Of a DNA stretch of 46,856 nucleotides, positions 43,144 to 46,856 are shown piece by piece. Within the stretch, counting starts at the first letter, position 1, and each line of letters begins with the position of its first letter. The DNA lies in the NCBI GenBank assembly GCA_938003765.1, contig CALKYE010000030.1:1-46856 (forward strand), given 5' to 3'. The position numbers and the translations under genes were made by a program. This stretch comes from an uncultured Planctomycetia bacterium (lineage in GTDB: Bacteria > Planctomycetota > UBA1135 > GCA-002686595). The notes under the pieces were generated by a model. The model made no database searches and was not told the DNA's origin. It saw only the letters and a program-made list of their open reading frames with translations.

Positions 43144-46100
43144 GTGAACCCCGGTGTCGCAGCGAGCCAGTCCAAGTCCCAACCGACGACGAGCACGAAC
43201 GTGATGGCGATTGCGAAGGCGAGCGCGGAGTACGCCGCGGCGGCGGCGCGAATGAAGTCGGACGCGGCGCAAGCGGCGCTGGATGCGATCGACCCGCCGA
43301 AGGAGTTGGGCGAGCCGCAGCTCACGGAGAACGCGCTCAAGGTGTTGAGCCAGCGCTACCTCAAGAAGGATCTGACGACCGGCAAGCCGAACGAGACGCC
43401 GCGTCAGCTCTTCTGGCGCGTGGCGACGCACATCGCGCGGCCCGAGCTGACCTTCCCCGGCGGAAGCGCGCAGAAGGCGCTCGCGCGCGCCGCGGAGTTC
43501 TACGACCTGATGGCGCGCAAGCTGTTCATGCCGAACAGCCCGACGCTGATGAACGCCGGGCGCGAGATGGGGATGCTCTCCGCGTGCTTCGTGCTGCCGG
43601 TCGAGGACTCGATCGAAGGCATCTTCGACTCGATCAAGGCCACCGCGCTGATCCAGAAGGCCGGCGGCGGCACGGGCTTCTCGTTCTCGCGTCTGCGTCC
43701 GCAGGGCGACGTCGTCGCGAGCTCGGGCGGCACCACCGAAGGCCCGCTCTCGTTCATCCAGGTCTTCTCGAAGGCCACCGACGCCATCCAGCAGGGCGCG
43801 TTCCGCCGCGGCGCGAACATGGGCATCCTGCGCGTCGACCACCCCGACGTGGTGCGCTTCATCGAGTTCAAGGACGACCTGTCCAAGCTCCAGAACTACA
43901 ACATCTCGGTCACCGTCACCGACAAGTTCATCGACGAGCTGCGCACGAACCCCGAGCAGCACCACCAGGTCCAGAACCCGCGCAGCAAGGCCTGGAGCCG
44001 GCTCGAGAAGCGCGGCGCGGACGGCAAGGGCACGGGCGAGTTCTGGACCGTCGGCGAGGTCTGGAACCTGATCATCGAGCACGCCTGGCGCACCGGCGAG
44101 CCGGGCGTGGTGTTCATCGACCGCATCAACGCGCGCAACCCGATCAAGAACGTCGGTCTGATCGAGGCCACCAATCCCTGCGTCACGGCGGACACGTGGG
44201 TTCACACCGCGGAAGGCCCGCGGCAAGTGAGCGAGCTGATCGGCAAGCCGTTCGTCGCGCGCCTCGACGGGCGCGATCACGCCACCGGCGTCGCGGGCTT
44301 CTTCCGCACCGGAACGAAGGACGTCGTGCGCCTCGAGACGGTCGAAGGTCCGGCGCTCCGGCTGACCGCGGACCATCGCGTGCGCCGCGTCGTTCGCTCG
44401 ACGCGTTCCACCGTCGAGAGCGAGTGGTGCGCGGCGGGCGAACTGCGCGAAGGCGACCGCGTCGTGCTCGCGAACCACCGCGCGCGAACCGAGTGGAGCG
44501 GTGCGTACGGCGCGGACGAGGGCTACCTCATCGGCCTGCTCGTCGGGGACGGGACGCTGAAGGAAGACGCCGCAGTTCTGTCGGTGTGGGAGGCCGCTGG
44601 CGCCGGCGTTTCCGGCGTCCGCGAGCGCGCGGCGCGCGGCGCAGCTTCGTTGCCGCACCGCAGCGACTTCCGTGGCTTCTTCGACGTGGCGGGACGCGGC
44701 GAGAGCCGCTTGAAGCTCGCGGCGCTGCGCGACCTCGCGAACGAACTCGGGCTCGCACCGGGCCGCAAGTCCATCACGCCCGCGATCGAATCGAGCTCGA
44801 GCGACTTCCACCGCGGCTTCCTGCAAGGGCTGTTCGACGCGGACGGCTCGGTGCAGGGCGACCAGCTCAAAGGTGTCAGCGTCCGGCTCGCTCAGTCCGA
44901 TCTCGAGCTCCTGCGCGGCGCCCAACGCATGCTGCTGCGCCTGGGGATCGCCTCGACGATCCACGAGAACCGTCGCGAGGCGGGTGTCTCGCGGCTCCCG
45001 AACGGCCGCGGCGGACTCGCCGAGTACGCGACGCGCGCGCAGCACGAACTCGTGATCTCGAACGACAACCTGCGCGCGTTCCGCGACGCGGTCGGCTTCT
45101 CCGACACGGACAAGGCCGTGCGTCTCGAGACGCTGCTCGAGAGCTACGGCCGCGCCATGAATCGCGAGCGCTTCACCGCGCGCGTCGCGCGAGTGACGCC
45201 GGACGGCTGCGAAGACGTCTACGACGTGCAGGTTCCCGGCGTGAACGCGTTCGACGCGAACGGAATCGTCGCCCACAACTGCGGCGAACAACCGCTGCAC
45301 CCCTACGACTCGTGCAACCTGGGCTCGATCAACCTCGGGCTGTTCGTCAGCGGCGAGGGCGCGGAGGCGAAGTTCGACTGGGACGCCTACAAGGCCGTGA
45401 TCCACACGACCACGCGCTTCCTCGACAACGTGATCGAGGCCAACAAGTACCCGCTGCCGGCGATCGACAAGATGTCGAAGACCACGCGGCGCATTGGACT
45501 GGGCGTGATGGGCTTCGCGGACGCGCTGTTCAAGCTCGGGCTCGCCTACAACTCGCCCGAGGGCTGCGCCTTCGGCGAGGAGGTGATGCGCGTGATGAAC
45601 GACGAGTCGCACAACGCCAGCGAAGAGCTCGCGAAAGAGCGCGGACCGTTCCCGGCCTGGGAGGGCTCGGACTGGCAGAAAGAGGGTCGCAAGCTGCGCA
45701 ACAGCTACACCACGACCGTCGCGCCGACCGGCACGATCTCGATCATCGCCGACTGCTCCGGCGGCATCGAGCCGATGTTCAGCCTCGCCTTCATCCGCCA
45801 GGTGATGAAGGACACGACCGGCAAGCCGACCGTGATGCGCGAGGTCAACTACGTCTTCGAGGAGCACGCGCGGAGAGCGGGTGTGTGGTCCGAAGAGCTG
45901 CTCGAGAAGCTGCTCGAGCAGGGAACTCTCGAGCGCCTCGACGTCCCCGAGGACTTCAAGCGCGTGTTCGTGACCGCGCGCGACATCAGCCCGCAGTGGC
46001 ACATGCGCATGCAGGCCGCGTTCCAGCGCCACTGCGACTCGTCGATCTCCAAGACGATCAACTTCCCGCACGAGGCGACGGTCGACGAGGTGCGCGCGAT

Positions 46101-46856
46101 CTACGAGCTCGCCATCGACCTCGACGTGAAGGGCGTGACGGTCTATCGCGACGGTTGCCGTGACGTGCAGCCCATGGCGCTCAAGGGCTCGACCTCGCGC
46201 AAGGAGGGCGAGGCCTCCGCGTCCGCCGCGTCGCCCGCAGCTCAGCCCGCCGCCGCCGCGCCGGCGCCGACCGAGCCTTCGCTGTTCGACACCGCGATCA
46301 TCCCCTCGGTGAAGCTCGATCCTTCGCCCGTGCGCCTGCCCGAGATCATGCCCAGCCTGCGCATCCGCCAGATGACGCCCTTCGGCAACATGCACGTGAA
46401 GATCTCGGTCGATCCGCAGCAGCACAAGGAGCGCGAAGTCTTCGCCCAGCTCGGCAAGGGCGGCGACGTCGCCAACTCCGACCTCGAAGCGATCTGCCGC
46501 TTGCTCTCGCTGTGGCTGCGCTCCAACGGTTCGCTCGAACTCGCCATGAAGCAACTCGAGGGCATCGGCTCCTCGCTCTCGGTGCCCACGCGCGACGGCC
46601 GCATCATGTCGCTGGGCGACGGCCTCGCCAAAGCGCTCGGCCGCTACCTCGACGCCAAGCGCAAGCACGGCCTGCACGCGCTCTTGCTCGGCACCGCCAA
46701 CCTCGAATCGCCGGCCGCGGGCGCTTCGTCTTCCGCTGCTTCCTCAACGCCGGCTGTTGCTTCGGCTTCGAACGGCCAACCGCGCAACGTCGGCCACTAC
46801 AAGATCCACTGCCCGCAGTGCGATGGAGAGCTGGCCTTCCAGGAGGGCTGTGTGAA
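43144..46856 (+). CDS. nrdJ: Class II (adenosylcobalamin-dependent) ribonucleotide reductase precursor, interrupted by an intein, 3' end cut
   Basis: The gene begins at GTG 43144, six bases after GGAGGA, and runs past the window edge. Extein residues 1-345 include PNSPTLMNAG and C148 in LSACFVLP, one of the reductant cysteines. The sequence then breaks at ATNP. A 367-residue intein (44179-45279) follows, and the extein resumes with CGEQPL, so the spliced protein has NPCGE, where the cysteine carries the thiyl radical. Later parts show CNLGSINL, TTTVAPTGTISIIADCSGGIEP and GVTVYRDG. A TSCPD domain (IRQMTPFGNMHVKIS) and a CPQC zinc/redox tail follow. About 870 residues of mature protein are visible, a usual length for NrdJ. 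It makes deoxyribonucleotides independently of oxygen and needs vitamin B12. Confidence 0.93.
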   Translation, partial: MNPGVAASQSKSQPTTSTNVMAIAKASAEYAAAAARMKSDAAQAALDAIDPPKELGEPQLTENALKVLSQRYLKKDLTTGKPNETPRQLFWRVATHIARPELTFPGGSAQKALARAAEFYDLMARKLFMPNSPTLMNAGREMGMLSACFVLPVEDSIEGIFDSIKATALIQKAGGGTGFSFSRLRPQGDVVASSGGTTEGPLSFIQVFSKATDAIQQGAFRRGANMGILRVDHPDVVRFIEFKDDLSKLQNYNISVTVTDKFIDELRTNPEQHHQVQNPRSKAWSRLEKRGADGKGTGEFWTVGEVWNLIIEHAWRTGEPGVVFIDRINARNPIKNVGLIEATNPCVTADTWVHTAEGPRQVSELIGKPFVARLDGRDHATGVAGFFRTGTKDVVRLETVEGPALRLTADHRVRRVVRSTRSTVESEWCAAGELREGDRVVLANHRARTEWSGAYGADEGYLIGLLVGDGTLKEDAAVLSVWEAAGAGVSGVRERAARGAASLPHRSDFRGFFDVAGRGESRLKLAALRDLANELGLAPGRKSITPAIESSSSDFHRGFLQGLFDADGSVQGDQLKGVSVRLAQSDLELLRGAQRMLLRLGIASTIHENRREAGVSRLPNGRGGLAEYATRAQHELVISNDNLRAFRDAVGFSDTDKAVRLETLLESYGRAMNRERFTARVARVTPDGCEDVYDVQVPGVNAFDANGIVAHNCGEQPLHPYDSCNLGSINLGLFVSGEGAEAKFDWDAYKAVIHTTTRFLDNVIEANKYPLPAIDKMSKTTRRIGLGVMGFADALFKLGLAYNSPEGCAFGEEVMRVMNDESHNASEELAKERGPFPAWEGSDWQKEGRKLRNSYTTTVAPTGTISIIADCSGGIEPMFSLAFIRQVMKDTTGKPTVMREVNYVFEEHARRAGVWSEELLEKLLEQGTLERLDVPEDFKRVFVTARDISPQWHMRMQAAFQRHCDSSISKTINFPHEATVDEVRAIYELAIDLDVKGVTVYRDGCRDVQPMALKGSTSRKEGEASASAASPAAQPAAAAPAPTEPSLFDTAIIPSVKLDPSPVRLPEIMPSLRIRQMTPFGNMHVKISVDPQQHKEREVFAQLGKGGDVANSDLEAICRLLSLWLRSNGSLELAMKQLEGIGSSLSVPTRDGRIMSLGDGLAKALGRYLDAKRKHGLHALLLGTANLESPAAGASSSAASSTPAVASASNGQPRNVGHYKIHCPQCDGELAFQEGCV
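44179..45279 (+). mobile_element. Intein with LAGLIDADG homing endonuclease, inserted in nrdJ
   Basis: A 367-codon in-frame insertion between NP and CGE of the reductase. It starts with C1 (CVTADTWVHT, block A), has T63-A-D-H66 (block B) and ends VYDVQVPGVNAF...GIVAHN (blocks F and G) before the +1 cysteine. Those are all residues needed for Cys-type protein splicing: C1, the block B threonine/histidine pair, the penultimate H366, terminal N367 and +1 Cys. The endonuclease between them has two LAGLIDADG helices, YLIGLLVGDGT (116-126) and FLQGLFDADGS (214-224), each keeping its acidic residue, so it looks active. Codon use and GC content match the host gene, which suggests a long stay rather than recent arrival. 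The +1 residue is itself the reductase radical cysteine, so the enzyme cannot work unless splicing occurs. Confidence 0.93.

Noticed and set aside
42775..46677. A 1300-codon open frame on the minus strand across nrdJ
   Set aside because: It is antisense to a gene whose domains are all recognisable; its product is rich in Arg, Asp, His and Leu-Ala repeats as expected from the complement of a high-GC coding sequence.
1..46856. CRISPR arrays, rRNA, tRNA, insertion sequences or phage genes
   Set aside because: I saw no regularly spaced direct repeats, no transposase or integrase motifs and no structural RNA sequence anywhere; the intein is the only mobile element.

Overview
This is a very GC-rich bacterial chromosome segment. 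Several traits suggest a member of the Planctomycetota, although no marker such as rRNA is present to prove it. Two loci pair an ECF sigma factor with a Ser/Thr kinase, and the intact kinase carries a DWG in place of DFG. Several secreted proteins share an unusual Cys-containing C-terminal domain. The ribonucleotide reductase is a class II enzyme and RNase HIII is used. GTG and TTG starts are common and Shine-Dalgarno sequences are often weak.

Layout. Positions 1-6.6 kb (minus strand): the 5' end of a cystathionine beta-synthase-like gene, a small Rieske protein, a large secreted metallopeptidase, and a broken locus. In that locus the N-lobe of a Ser/Thr kinase, sitting behind an ECF sigma factor, runs out of frame into a secreted beta-helix protein that has lost its 5' end. 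Positions 6.8-10.4 kb (plus): a tightly overlapping set rnhC-dapF-small protein-M48 membrane peptidase. Positions 10.4-13.4 kb (minus): flavin reductase, SGNH-like protein and MBOAT acyltransferase, the last two coupled by a GTGA overlap. Positions 13.6-23.1 kb: a small unknown gene divergent from a complete chemosensory cluster cheA-cheW-mcp-cheR-cheD-cheY-cheX-cheB. Its CheA has two Hpt domains and its only receptor is soluble with three PAS domains. Positions 23.4-32.1 kb (plus): gyrA, yqeY, a two-gene unit of unfamiliar exported proteins (216 and 1011 aa), and murJ. Positions 32.1-42.5 kb (minus): a secreted unknown, an intact transmembrane Ser/Thr kinase with TPR-like repeats behind its own ECF sigma gene, a DUF3667-type membrane protein, a CARDB/FG-GAP surface protein, a pirin, and a thrombospondin-C-like lectin protein. 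Positions 43.1-46.9 kb (plus): nrdJ, cut by the window end and interrupted by a 367-residue LAGLIDADG intein placed exactly before the catalytic cysteine.

How the genes work together. The che genes form one signalling unit: receptor, kinase, coupling protein, both adaptation enzymes, deamidase, response regulator and a CheX-like phosphatase. No flagellar or pilus gene is in the window, so its output is unknown. The sigma/kinase pairs look like extracytoplasmic signalling modules. The metallopeptidase, beta-helix, FG-GAP and lectin proteins look like an exported surface set, and three of them share the same C-terminal domain. Strong hairpins with T-rich tails separate most minus-strand units. 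The strongest items for follow-up are the intein, the kinase/beta-helix junction, the two-protein exported unit and the shared C-terminal domain.
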